Shown in pieces: positions 35,312-48,000 of a stretch of DNA of 64,000 bases (positions within the stretch are counted from its first letter, which is position 1; each line of letters starts with the position of its first letter). Below the pieces are notes generated by a model, which saw only the letters and a program-made list of their open reading frames with translations, made no database searches and was not told where the DNA came from. Both the position numbers and the translations under genes were made by a program. This stretch comes from Lingula anatina (lineage: Eukaryota; Brachiopoda; Lingulata; Lingulida; Lingulidae), in assembly GCF_001039355.2 (NCBI RefSeq), contig NW_019775569.1, positions 81,299-145,298 on the forward strand, read 5' to 3'.

Positions 35312-35505
35312 AGATGTGAATGCAAGTAATCTCTTCTCCATGACGATGCAACTCCAACGCGGCCATTTTGATTATTTGTAATCGGCAGGTAAATATTTCT
35401 GAAACAAAAATATTCCAGCAACCCACTGCCATTTCTGTATCAATTGTACAGTGTTTGTTATATATTTTTATTGAAATAAAGTTCGGATTTTGCAAAAAAA
35501 AAATC
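35063..35505 (+). repeat. Dispersed segment ending at AATAAA + A-tract, copy 1
   Basis: GTGTTAGGTGTGACACCATT, then AAGATGTGAATGCAAGTA, ATATTCCAGCAACCCACTGC and TTATATATTTTTATTG, followed by AATAAA and a GCAAAAAAA tract. The same order of blocks occurs at 50412-50636 and 56832-57059, and similarity stops at the A-tract. Confidence 0.8.
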
Positions 35506-36555
35506 AATCTCAAAATGTTGTTTGTATTCATTTATTTTACCACATTCTGACGTATGTACCGAAACTAAAGTGAGTATTAGGCGAAATAATTATTAGTAGA
35601 CTCCTCTCACAGGATATCCTTGGTGTCTATAAGTTAAAATACGGTAATGATTCGATCTTTCAATGAAAATTATGAATTTTACGGATTCTGTATAAAAGTC
35701 ATTTATTCTTAAGATTAGAACATTCCTATTTAGTGGTAGCAACAAAATTGAAAGGCAGTCCTCCTAATAGTTCTATTCCATACATCTGAAGCATCAGAAA
35801 TGCTACGTAGAAGTATATTTTTAATGATTAGCATTTTGTGTGTCTGAAAGATCGATAACTTTCCCCATGGAAAAATCATTACCGTGACATTTTTTGCTTG
35901 CTTTTGTTTTACAAGGCTACTTCACCATGAAAACCTCCGCCACTCCCTGAACAAGAAGGTTGAAGGAAGTAACCTGAGTGGTGGGTGAATCTTGACAATT
36001 TGTCATTTTTAGTATGTTTAGACCTGAAGTACACTCGATTATACGTCCATGGAGTACGTGTAACTGTATATCTTAGATTTCTTCGTTCTTAGAAACCTGT
36101 GTTTCATGGGCCTGATTTTATGCATATGTTAACAAGTTTTATATTCACTTGTTTCTTTGTGAAGCTTCAATCTGTTGGTTGCCATGGTATTATTATAAAA
36201 AATATTATTATTGGTATTCTTTTCTTGATTATTACAGAGAGCGCAACAGCAGAAGGCACCAACAGCTTGTTCGAAGCTCCTGATATTCCCATTTTTTATA
36301 ATACTTAGTTTAAAGGGTCTATGTATTTATCCAACTCTTCGTGGGTTGCTAAATTATTTAATAAATGCATAGAGTACTGGAGGCTCGGCCTTCTCAATTG
36401 GCTCTTAGTGCAGTGGGGGGTGTTGGGGGGGGGGGGGAGTCACGCCAATGGTTCCCTCTTGAAATTAGAATTTTGACTAGCTGAACCATAGTTCTAAACC
36501 GTACCAAATAGCACCGTTCTCCTCTCTAAATTACCAAAAATTTTCGGGACCCGCT

Positions 36556-36697
36556 GAAGGGCCCGAACCCCACGCCAAAGGGGGGGGGGGGGGAAGAGGG
36601 AGGTCGGCTTCGCATCCGCGGACACCCACACCTCCCACCCCCCCTTCAAATAATCCTGGATCCGCCCCTGTACTTTTAGATTAATGTTTGTCAGGAC
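36556..36697. mobile_element. Presence/absence segment with CCTGGATCCGCCCCTG end
   Basis: Present in the left copy only. It contains a poly-G run and CTGGATCCGCCCCTG, a sequence of the type often seen at the end of invertebrate DNA transposons and similar to GGATCCGTCC at 63843. The right copy reads directly from TTTTTCGGGA into CATCTCATGT. Confidence 0.55.
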
Positions 36698-38133
36698 ACT
36701 ATTTTAACATCTCATGTAAGCAAAAAGAATGTTTCTTTTGACCATCTTGTGTTTTAAAATCATAATATTGAGGTTGGGGTAATGTTGGCCGATATATTGA
36801 AGTACAGCGGGCCTGACAAAGCTTAGCATAAACGGCTGAATAGAGAAACAATGTGCACGACAAGTATTTCATTGCGTAATGATGAGACGGCTATTGATCT
36901 TTAGTTATGGTAGACTAATTCCGATCAATGGGCTATATAGCTCATTGAATCGCATTGACCACCGTTATGACGCTAATTCATACGTAGTTGTGCTGATAGT
37001 TATTTAGTCTTTTAAATAATTAACTATGTGAATTATGTAATCAAATCGGTAGTGTCGATGTAATCATAAAGATATCTACCCCCTTCGGCGATATTTTTCT
37101 ATACTACGTCGATAAATGCCAATGTTACTTGTGTTCATTTCCAGTTGTTTTTTTTAAACAAATTAAAAGCAGCAACAGGCTGTAGCGACTAGGAAAAAAG
37201 AAAGAAAAGAAAGCCTGCGAGTAACTGAACTGAACCGGTTTGTTTCGGTTGTTATGATGTAGACAATGCAGATAGACGAAATTTTTTCTTACCGTAACGT
37301 GTTTCCAGATAATACAACTAGAATACAATAGTTATGTACAAAAAGAGAAAAGAAAAAGAAAAGAAAGCCAGTTATCCTGTGAGTAACTGAATTGAACGCC
37401 GGTTCGTTACGGCTGTTTTACTGTAGATAGTTTTTTTTATTATCATAACGTGTTTCCAGATAATACAACGAAAATACAATAACTTTATACAAAAAAGAAC
37501 AACCAGTCACAAATGGCTTACATGTCACACAGACAGGTGAATTTTACTTAAAATGAATTGCGCTAAATTTTTTTTTTACTTATTTGCAAGGCACTGAAGA
37601 TAGATTTAACATTGAAATTAACGAGATGTTTGTCATTCATCAGCAGTTAATTTAATTTTTTCCGCACTAGGTATGCCCCAGTCTTAGGTCAAATTCATTT
37701 TTACATGTTAAAGAAAAGTGCAATACATTTTCAACTAAACACCATTTCCTGCGTCAATTTTCTGCTACATTAATCACTTCATGCAAATAAATTTCAGAAA
37801 CACAGTCATCAGCGTTTAGAAATTTATATACTAGAGTATTATCACAGTTTACTACAAGAATCGAGACTTTTGATTTCAAATCTAAGGTCATTTAGGTAAA
37901 TGGACAACAGAGTCGGTGAAAAAACATCACCCCGTCGAATTCCAAGCTGAGGAGCCGTTCTAGGCATAGACATTTCCTTTGCTCAACTGACAGGACCAAG
38001 TTAGGACATTATCATTCATAGTGGTCACCCGACATTAATTTTAAAAGGTTAAATGCGTGTAACTTTTATAAGTAAAGCCTTACAAAGGCAGGCGTGACGT
38101 ATTTATCGCCCAGGCTAGGTAAAAGTTCGTGGA

Positions 38134-40328
38134 TTATATTCTGGTCATGATCAAATAACCATGACCATTGTTGTAATCGTTTTGACCCGAAGTGTTGTCT
38201 CCGGCGTTGTACGAGCCCCCTCCTCCACCGCACGAATCTCCGTAATTATCTCCACTAGCTCCACCCGAGTAACCGCCTCCGCCCCCCGCCCCTCCGCCGT
38301 TGCCATATGCCCCTGCCCCACCACCGAATCCTCCCCAGGCATTGTGTGATTTCGGTCTGCCACCAGTGCCTCCGTTAACAAAAGCGAATCCACCTTCACC
38401 GCCCGTGCCGTACGATCCCCCAAACTGACTGCTACTGCGCCCGTTGGTCAGCAGGCCACCGCCGCCACCCCCTGAATTACTGGTGTCCGCAGTTGAAGCT
38501 CCCTCTCCGTTTGAACCGCCAGGCCAAGTTGTACCGCCGCTGTGGCCGCTGTTTCCAGTAGTGCTTGTAGTGCCACCACACGTTGCTCGCCGAGTTGAAG
38601 CTCCTTCAATACCTCCCCCGCCGCCAGCTATGATGATAGGCGTGTTGTCAGCGTACGTCAAGAATGTGCCGCCACCACCACCGCAGGAGGAATAGGAATT
38701 CTCACCGCCCATTTGTCCTACTAGAATCTTCAGTTGGTCACCTGTAAAATAGCCGTTGGTCAAGAATTAGTGATAGTAATGCAGACTGGGATGACTACTC
38801 GCTGCTGGGTGTGAACGAAGACTAACCTAAAAGATTTATTTGCATATAATTCGTGATGCCTGCATATATGCACAGACATGCCCAAATACACTTTTCCATA
38901 CCGTGCATGCACACACAAACGCACGCGCACATTTAGGCCTACCTGCATTAAGCGTAAAGTCTCCAACTACATACGCGCCGTAGCCTCGGTTTGTACACCC
39001 ACTATTGTCACACCCGCCAGCGGCACCTAAAAATAAGCACATGGCAATCGTATCGTTGGAAAAATCATTTAACCTTGCATAAATACTAGATTTTATTTTA
39101 CCAGACCATGGAAGTTTAGGATAAACTTACATGACCAGACGGAGGAAAAATGCTCCTCCGACATATAAAGACAAAAGTCCCGTTTAACATCAGCACCGTC
39201 GCAAGAGACTCATAACTTCTACCAAAAAGTAAATTTTACGCCTAAGTAGTAAGAAGTCTGTGTCGTCCACTTACCTGCAGCCTCTATTCTGTATGTGCCA
39301 CCGGCAGGCATGGTTATGGACTGGATGCCGTTGGTCACTGTCACCAGTCCCTGAAGGTCTGTACCGTCATAGTGAGAGCCCACAGAAGTAGGTCCATCCC
39401 TTCCCGTGGCGCCAAGGTTTGTGAATGTCCCACCTCCGAACGCTACAGGATAAAGAAGGATACAATATGACACCACTTTTGATGGCACGCTTTGTAGCGG
39501 GATGTTCCCACGCTTCAGATTGAAATCAAGTATTGATATTAAGTAATAGCCGTTGATGTCTTTTTCCTAAAAGTCCTAAAAAACAATATTATCTCACAAT
39601 GAACAGGTACCTGAATAGTAGTTTTAAAATGCCTAAGAGGTAAACCTTAACATATTTTGAGTGCATTATCATTTATGAAAATGACCCTGCATAACTCCGA
39701 CACTATAGGACAGAAAATATGTTCAAATAAGGTAATAGTCGTAAGCAACAGCTAATACCAAAAGGAAAAAGCTGATCATTAATGCGGAGTTTACTGTATT
39801 TCTGAATTAGATTCAGAAAAACCTTTTTTCGATTTCTACGTATTCCGATTGAAAAATTCAGTATTTGAGATTTTCAAATTCTCTGTCTATTAGCAGTCGT
39901 ACTGGTCTACATAAATTAAAATTTTAAAAAATTCCCGTATTCTGACCGAAAAGAATTTGATCTAACGATGATAAGAGAAGATATTAACAGTTGTAGGCGT
40001 GAGATAATTCACTGCTACCCGGGCGATATATGCCAGAACCCCTCAAGCGTCAGCCAGAGGGTGGCAGTGTATTATTAAACGTACACACTCAGAGAAAGTA
40101 CTCGTGTTTCACCCCAATATCACCCCTAAAGCCGAGTATTTAAAGCGTACGTAGCCACGGTCACATAACATCTGTAAGCATATGTATAAGGAAATAACGT
40201 ACGTGTTATGCAGGAAAACCCGTCTGAATCCAACAACAGGCCGCTGCTGCACTCGCATCTGTAACTGCCGGCGGTGTTGACACATGTTTCTTGACACTGG
40301 TGGGTGCCGTCCACACACTCGTCTTTAT
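38134..40328 (-). CDS. PAN-EGF-glycine-rich secreted protein, 3' exons (allele 1, partial)
   Basis: Exons (minus): 40328-40203 (EGF), 39442-39275, 39026-38943, 38741-38134, all phase 1 and GT-AG, ending TAA at 38134. They encode a calcium-binding EGF (DKDEC start, six Cys, C-x-N-x4-Y-x-C hydroxylation pattern) followed by an ALK/LTK-type glycine-rich domain ([39 protein letters not shown], long poly-Gly runs, GGGGGYSGG). Exon lengths equal those of the second copy exactly, and the last exon differs by four amino acids. The signal-peptide and PAN exons are missing because the contig ends at 40775. I read it as one allele of the gene at 42439-48822, not a paralogue. Confidence 0.85.
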
Positions 40329-40779
40329 CTATAATGACATCAACATATTGAATAATATATAAGATCATTAACCGAAAATAAATGTAACACAATCATATAT
40401 CGCAGTAGATAGTATAATGTATGATACTCGTTTGAAAAACAACCAAAAAGTGAACCGTCACAGAATTAGTTCTTAATATTCAGACCATGTAATATGACAA
40501 TAAAAAGGTGTTACAGGCTTTTGTAACCCTTTATTATCATCCAGATACCGAAAATGAGGTTACTCCTGCATCCAATTATTCAATTATGAATCTATCTTTG
40601 TGCTGATTTAAAACAATAAAAAACCTCGAAAATATAAAATATCGGGGTTTATAATTCTCAGTGCAATGTATAAGCATAGGCAAATCAAAGCTTTAATCAT
40701 CAATTTAACGCCTTTCTATTTTGAGGTGAGATAGCATGGGGGCGTAACTTCATCCCTGAACAAGATTTTATGGGTNATA

Positions 40780-43700
40780 GTCTATGTATTTATCCAACTC
40801 TTCGTGGGTTGCTAAATTATTTAATAAATGCATAGAGTACTGGAGGCTCGGCCTTCTCAATTGGCTCTTAGTGCAGTGGGGGTGTTGGGGGGGGGGGGGG
40901 TCACGCCAATGGTTCCCTCTTGAAATTAGAATTTTGACTAGCTGAACCATAGTTCTAAACCGTACCAAATAGCACCGTTCTCCTCTCTAAAATACCAAAA
41001 TTTTTCGGGACATCTCATGTAAGCAAAAAGAATGTTTCTTTTAACCATCTTGTGTTAATCATAATCTTGAGGTTGGGGTTATGTTGGCCGATACATTGAA
41101 GTGCAGCAGGCCTGACAAAGCTTAGCATAAACGGTTGAATAGTGAAACAATGTGCACGACAAGTATTTCATTGCGTAATAATGAGACGGTTATTGATCTT
41201 TAATTATGGTTGACTAATTCCGATCAATGAGCTATATAGCTCATTGCATCGTATTGACCACCGTTATGACGCTACTTCACATACGTAGTTGTGCTGATAG
41301 TTATTTAATCTTTTAAATAATTAACTATGTGAATTATGTAATCAAATCGGTAGTGTCGATGATATCATAAAGATATCTACCCCCTTCGGCGATATTTTTC
41401 TATACTACGTCGATAAATGCCAATGTTACTTGTGTTCATTTCCAGTTTTTTTTAAACAAATTAAAAGCAGCAACAGGCTGTAGCGACTCGGAAAAAAGAA
41501 AGAAAAGAAAGCCTGCGAGTAACTGGACTGAACCGGTTTGTTTCGGTTGTTATGATGTAGACAATGCAGATAGACGAAATTTTTTCTTACCGTAACGTGT
41601 TTCCAGATAATACAACTAGAGTACAATAGGTATGTACAAAAAGAGAAAAGAAAAAGAAAAGAAAGCCAGTTATCCTGTGAGTAACTGAATTGAACGCCGG
41701 TTTGTTACGTCTGTTTTACTGTAGATAGTTTTTTTTTATTATCATAACGTGTTTCCAGATAATACAACGAAAATACAATAACTTTATACAAAAAAAGAAC
41801 AACCTGTCACAAATGGCTTACATATCACACAGACAGGTGAATTTTACCTAGAAATAAATTGCGCTAAAAAAATTGTTACTTATTTGCAAGACACTGAAGA
41901 TAGATCTAATATTGGTATTAACGAGATGTTTGTCATTCATCAGCCGTTTACTTAATTTTTTCCGTACTAGATATGCCCCTGTCTTAGGTCAAATTCATTT
42001 TTACATGTTTTAGAAAAGTGCAATACATTTTTTCCAACTAAACACCATTTCCTGCGTCAATTTTCTGCTACATTAATCACTTCATGCAAATAAATTTCAG
42101 AAACAATCATCAGCGTTTAGAAATTTATATACTAGAGTATTATAACAGTTTACTACAAGAACCGAGACTTTTGATTTCAAATCTAAGGTCATTTAGGTAA
42201 ATGGACAAAAGAGTCGGTGAAAAAACATCACCCCGTCGAATTCCAAGCTGAGGAGCCGTTCTAGGTATAAACATTTCCTTTGCTCAACTGACAGGACCAA
42301 AGTTAGAACATTATCATTCATAATAGTGGTCACCCGACATTAATTTTAAAAAGTTAAATGTTGTAACTTTTATAAGTAAAGCTTTACAAAGGCAGGCATG
42401 GCGTATTTATCGCCCAGGCTAGGTAAAAAGTTTGTGGATTATATTCTGGTCATGATCAGATAACCATGACCATTGTTATAATCGTTTTGACCCGAAGTGT
42501 TTTCTCCGGCGTTGTACGAGCCCCCTCCTCCAGCGCATGAATCTCCGTAATTATCTCCGCTAGCTCCACCCGAGTAACCGCCTCCGCCCCCCGACCCTCC
42601 GCCGTTGCCATATGCCCCGGCCCCACCACCGAATCCTCCCCAGGCATTGTGTGATTTCGGCCTGCCACCAGTACCTCCGTTAACAAAAGCGAATCCACCC
42701 TCACCTCCCGTACCGTAGGATCCTCCAAACTCACTGCTACTGCGCCCGTTAGTCAGCAGGCCACCGCCGCCGCCGCCTGAATTACTGGTGTCCGCAGTTG
42801 AAGCGCCCTCTCCGTTTGAACCACCAGGCCAAGTTGTACCACCGCTGTGACCGCTGTTTCCGGTAGTGCTTGTAGTGCCACCACACGTTGCTCGCCGAGT
42901 TGAAGCCCCCTCAATACCTCCCCCGCCACCAGCTATGATGATAGGCGTGTTATCAGCGTACGTCAAGAATGTGCCGCCACCACCACCGCAGGAGGAATAG
43001 GAATTCTCACCGCCCATTTGTCCTACTAGAATCTTCAGTTGGTCACCTGTAAAATAGCCGTTGGTCAAGAATTAGTGATAGTTATGCAGGCTGGGATGAC
43101 TGCTCACTGCTGGGTGTGCACGAAGACTAACCTAAAAGATTTATTTTCATATAATTCGTGATACTTGCATATATGCACAGACATGCCCAAATACACTTTT
43201 CCATACCGTGCATGCACACAAACTCACAAGCGCACATTTACCTGCATTAAGCGTAAAGTCTCCAACCACATACGCGCCGTAGCCTCGGTTTGTACATCCA
43301 CTATTGTCGCAACCGCCAGCAGCACCTAAAAATAAGCACATGGCAATCGTATCGTTGGAAAAATCATTTAACCTTGCATAAATACTCGATTTTTATTTTA
43401 CCAGACCATGGAAGTTTAGGATAAACTTCCATGACCAAACAGTGGAACAATGCTCCTCCGACATATAAAGACAAAAGTCCCGTTTAACATCAGCACCGTC
43501 GCGAGAGACTCATAAGTTCTACCAAAAAGTTAATTTTACGCCTAAGTAGTAAGAAGTCTGTGTCGTCCACTTACCTGCAGCCTCTATTCTGTAAGTACCA
43601 CCGGCAGGCATGGTTATGGACTGGATGCCGTTGGTAACAGTCACCAGTCCCTGAAGGTCTGTACCGTCATAGTGAGAGCCCACCGAAGTAGGTCCATCCC

Positions 43701-45075
43701 TTCCTGTGGCGCCAAGGTTTGTGAATGTCCCACCTCCGAACGCTACAGGATAAAGAAGGATACAATATGGCACCATTCTTAATGACACGCTACTTGGGAT
43801 GTTCCCATGCTTCAGATTGAAATCAAGTATTGACATTAAATAATAGCCGTTGATGTCTTTTTCCTATCGCAAAAGTCCTCAAAAACAATATTATCTCACA
43901 ACGAACAGGTACCTGAATAGTTTTTTAAAAAGCCTAAGAGGTAAACTTTAACATATTTTGAGTGCATTATCATTTATAAAAATGAGAGAAATACGTGGCA
44001 CAATAGACTCTGCATAACTCCGACACTAAAGGACCGAAAATATGTTCAAATAAGGTAATAATCGTAAGCTACAGCTTATACCAAAAGGAAAAAGCTGAGC
44101 ATTATTAATGCGGAGTCGATTTCTACGTATTCTGATTGAAAAATTCTGAATTTGAGATCTTAAAATTCCCCGTCTATAGCTATTAGCAGTCGCACTTGGT
44201 TGCACATATTTGAAACTAAAAAATTCCCGTATTCTGACCGAAAAGAATTTAATATAACGATGATAAGAGAAGATAAGAACAGTTGTAAGCGTGGGATAAT
44301 TCACTGTTACCCGGCGATATGTGCCAGAACCCCTCGAGCGTCAGTCAGAGGGTGGCAGTGTATTATTAAACGTACACACTCAGAGAAAGTACTCGTGTTT
44401 CACTCCAATATCACCCCTAAAACCGAGTATTTAAAGCGTACGTAGCCACGGTCACATAACATCTGTAGGCATATGTACATGTATAAGGAAATAACGTACG
44501 TGTTATGCAGGAAAACCCGTCTGAATCCAATAACAGGCCGCTGCTGCACTCGCATCTGTAACTTCCGGCGGTGTTGACACATGTTTCTTGACACTGGTGG
44601 GTGCCGTCCACACACTCGTCTTTATCTATATTGTAATGATATCAACATATTGAATAATATATAAGATCATTAATCGAAAATAGATGTAACACAATCATAT
44701 ATAGCAGTAGATGGTATAATGTATGATATACTCGTTTGAAAAACAACCAAAAAGTGAACCGTGACAGAATTAGTTCTTAATATTCAGACCATGTAATATG
44801 ACAATAAAAAGGTGTTCAAGGCTTTTGTTACCCTTTATTATCATCCAGATACCGAAAATGAGGTTACTCCTGCATCCAATTATTCAATTATGAATCTATC
44901 TTTGTGCTGATTTAAAACAATAAAAAACCTCGAAAATATAAAATATCGGGGTTTATAATTCTCAGTGCAATGTATAAGCATAGGCAAATCAAAGCTTTAA
45001 TCATCAATTTAACGCCTTTCTATTTTGAGGTGAGATAGCATGGGGGCGTAACTTCATCCCTGAACAAGATTTTAT
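40780..45075. repeat. Contig overlap 2, right copy (allelic to 36317-40770)
   Basis: Starts four bases after the N at 40776 and ends where the left copy meets that N (shared CAAGATTTTAT). Confidence 0.9.
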
Positions 45076-48000
45076 CACGAAAATTGGCAGAGTTGACCAG
45101 GAGAGTATAGGCTACAATCCCGTGCCGTCATTTTGGTTTAAATACTTTTGTTATAGAGATATGAGCCCCTAATTACAAATGTCCATTACAGAAAGGCATT
45201 ATTTTGCTTTATCAACGAATGGCATTGTCCTAGAAAATCGTGGTGGTTGGCGCATGGATCTTAGTTTTTATCACGAAAATTAGCACATTTGACCACGAGT
45301 ATATGGGTCACAATCCTGTGCCGTCATTTTGGTTTAAATGTTTTTGTTATGGAGTAATGAGCCCCTTATTACACATTTTATTAAACAAAGGCATTATTTT
45401 TGCTTTATCAACGATAAAATCCGAACTAAGAGTTTTAAGAAAAATCACTGGCAGTGATTTTGAGTACTGAATGGTGTCATTAAATCGCCCAAAAGAATGT
45501 ATGTAAGTAAATAAGAAGTTTTGGACGAAGGATGACAATATCCTTAGGGAGAGCATTCGGATATAACAGAGAATTAGATATAGAGATAGAGAATAGAGAA
45601 TCAGAGAGAATCAGCTAGAGAATACCTACAACATTATCTTGCAAAACGTGGAGCATAGAAAGTAAATTTCACTATTAAAACGCAGCAAAAGGAAACATTT
45701 TAACGCCTCATTAATACCGGTGATGAAAAAAGTGATATTAATACTGAAAGCAATTTCAAGGAAGACCGCCTATCTTGAATTGGTGCCAAACTAATTAATC
45801 ATAAGAAACAAGGGAACAAATTGCTGGGTCACAAAATTTTTCAAACCTTACATCAATTATTTAAACCCGTTTAATATCGTAGTCGATAGAATGGTTCCTA
45901 AGGCTTTTATCAACAACAATAAAGATAGGCACTTTTTTACTCTTTGTAAGAACAATCTGACGTCAATCACCAACAATTGCGTCAATCACAAACTGTGCAT
46001 AAAGCAGCCCGCAGGAACCTTAATTATGCAAGGTCAGGACCCCGACCGCCACCAAAGAGACCCACGTTTGGACAGCAACAGATGGACAGCAGAGGAGGAC
46101 AACAGTGCAATGGCAGTGGTAATGTACACGTTCGTCAATTTTGTCCTTTTCGTCAAGCTGCATGTCGCAATTGTTGTATGACTCCCACGCCTACTATGCA
46201 TCGTGAAATGGCAATCGTCAACCCCAGATTATGTTGGTGAGGTCGGCTTCCTCCTGGCCATTGTTCACCCTCATGTGCGAAATGGCGAGATCAACACCCT
46301 ACCAGAGCCGATGGTTATCATCATTGTTGGTGAACCAATGCCATATCCCCTCCGACTGGAACTGGAACGAGCGAGTTTGGAATGTCCTCAAATAGCTTTC
46401 CTCACTATGGCTGGTCTAACTCCATTATGCAGACGACTCCTGTTGCCACCACCGGCGTACAACGCCATCCAGGATGAAATGGCCACCTGCACCAAAATAC
46501 GACCACCTCGTGTACCCAACAGACCAGCCCCTCAGGATCTAGCTTTAACCCAATCATCATAGACTGCTAACTTACCTTTAATCCAGCACGAACTGTACCC
46601 ATGATGTAAACGACTATCAGCATTCCGTAATACTCCAACAATGTACAGTCCATGATTTGTTTCATAATGTATAGTTCACATATTTGTTACCATAACTTCA
46701 AAATCCAATGGCTACGTTTTAAAGGAACGGTTTGGAACTGCTACTACCAGAATGAACTATCCCACACTGGAAGTGTTCATGCATATTTTAATGTACTTAA
46801 AATAACTGTGTACATTCAGGACTTAACTCTTTACTGCGATGGACAATTGCAAGCTATACAGTAAATGAACTCTGGCATATTCATGGATCTCTTTTATATT
46901 TCACCGTCTCTTTGCGTTCCTGCGCAAATTGTACTTACAGTTGCATCCAGTGTTAGCCACCGTAAAAGCTTAATCCATTGATTATTTTCTTTTACTATGA
47001 TCGAAATGTTTTTCGCTTAATTCTTAGTTGTTCATGTTAGTAATATTATTTGATACGATAGCCTTATTGTGCTGTTATACCTTTGCCAGGAGGCAAATCT
47101 TTCATCGCCGGAAGGTCTAGGTCACGGGGTTTCATAACGTTTAAAATGAAAATTTTGAGTTAAAAAACCCCTCTCTAATATATCGAGTGCTCTATAACCC
47201 CGTGCACTGTATAGCTGTACCTTATGACCATCTTTGTATTTAACTTGTGAAGTCACGTTTTATTTCTAAGGCGTGTCAATTAGTTATGGAAATTTGGACA
47301 TTGATACCTTATGTTAATTAAGCAAAAACAACGACCTGCCTCTTGCAGCACATTAAACATAGTAAGGTGAAGATATTAGCTGCATGACGCAGATGATCTG
47401 TGTATCCAATCTCATGTAATCCAGCGTTTGGGTATGATGATTTCACGCATTGTCCATGCAATCAGCATGTTCACTAAGTAAAATTTTCGGTATCTGGATG
47501 ATAATAAAGGGTAAAATAACATTAAGTTCCAAAAAGCTCAAGTGCTAAAACGGAGGATCAGCAATTCGTAAGAGCAGTTGCTTCAGGATTGAAAGTAACA
47601 CTTAGAAATTTGTAAGCTGCACTTCAGAAAGAAAATAAACGTATATATTCCGAGAACTTGACTCATTTCATCCATAGTTACGAAGCCAAAAACCCCGTAA
47701 CAAATATATTGTACCTCTTCTTTCGAATTGAACAAGTTCTTTCTGTCCAACACATCCTAATCGTAAATAAGTTTATTCAGCTATCAAGTTAAATTGATGA
47801 TGTAAAGGCAAAGTTCAATACGGTTTCAAATGCAATTGTAATATTGTTATCACGATGTGCCCTATAACAGTAGACCCAAATCTTCAAATACCATCGACCA
47901 AAACAACTAAGTTGAAATACAGTAAAGGAAAGTATCATGGACGTACATGAACAGATAATACTTTTTTCAAGGCACTGAAAAAAGACTTTTAAGCAAAGTG

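Larger units (their letters stand above)
36317..40770. repeat. Contig overlap 2, left copy (allelic to 40780-45075)
   Basis: Begins GTCTATGTATTTATCCAACT. It is collinear with 40780-45075 over its whole length at high identity with SNPs and small indels. The main difference is an extra stretch at about 36556-36697 here. Both copies share the same exons. Confidence 0.9.

Noticed and set aside
38151-38695. Proline-rich and other ORFs in alternate frames of the glycine-rich exon
   Set aside because: Complement or frame shadows of poly-Gly codons. The glycine-rich frame has splice sites, phase and family similarity.
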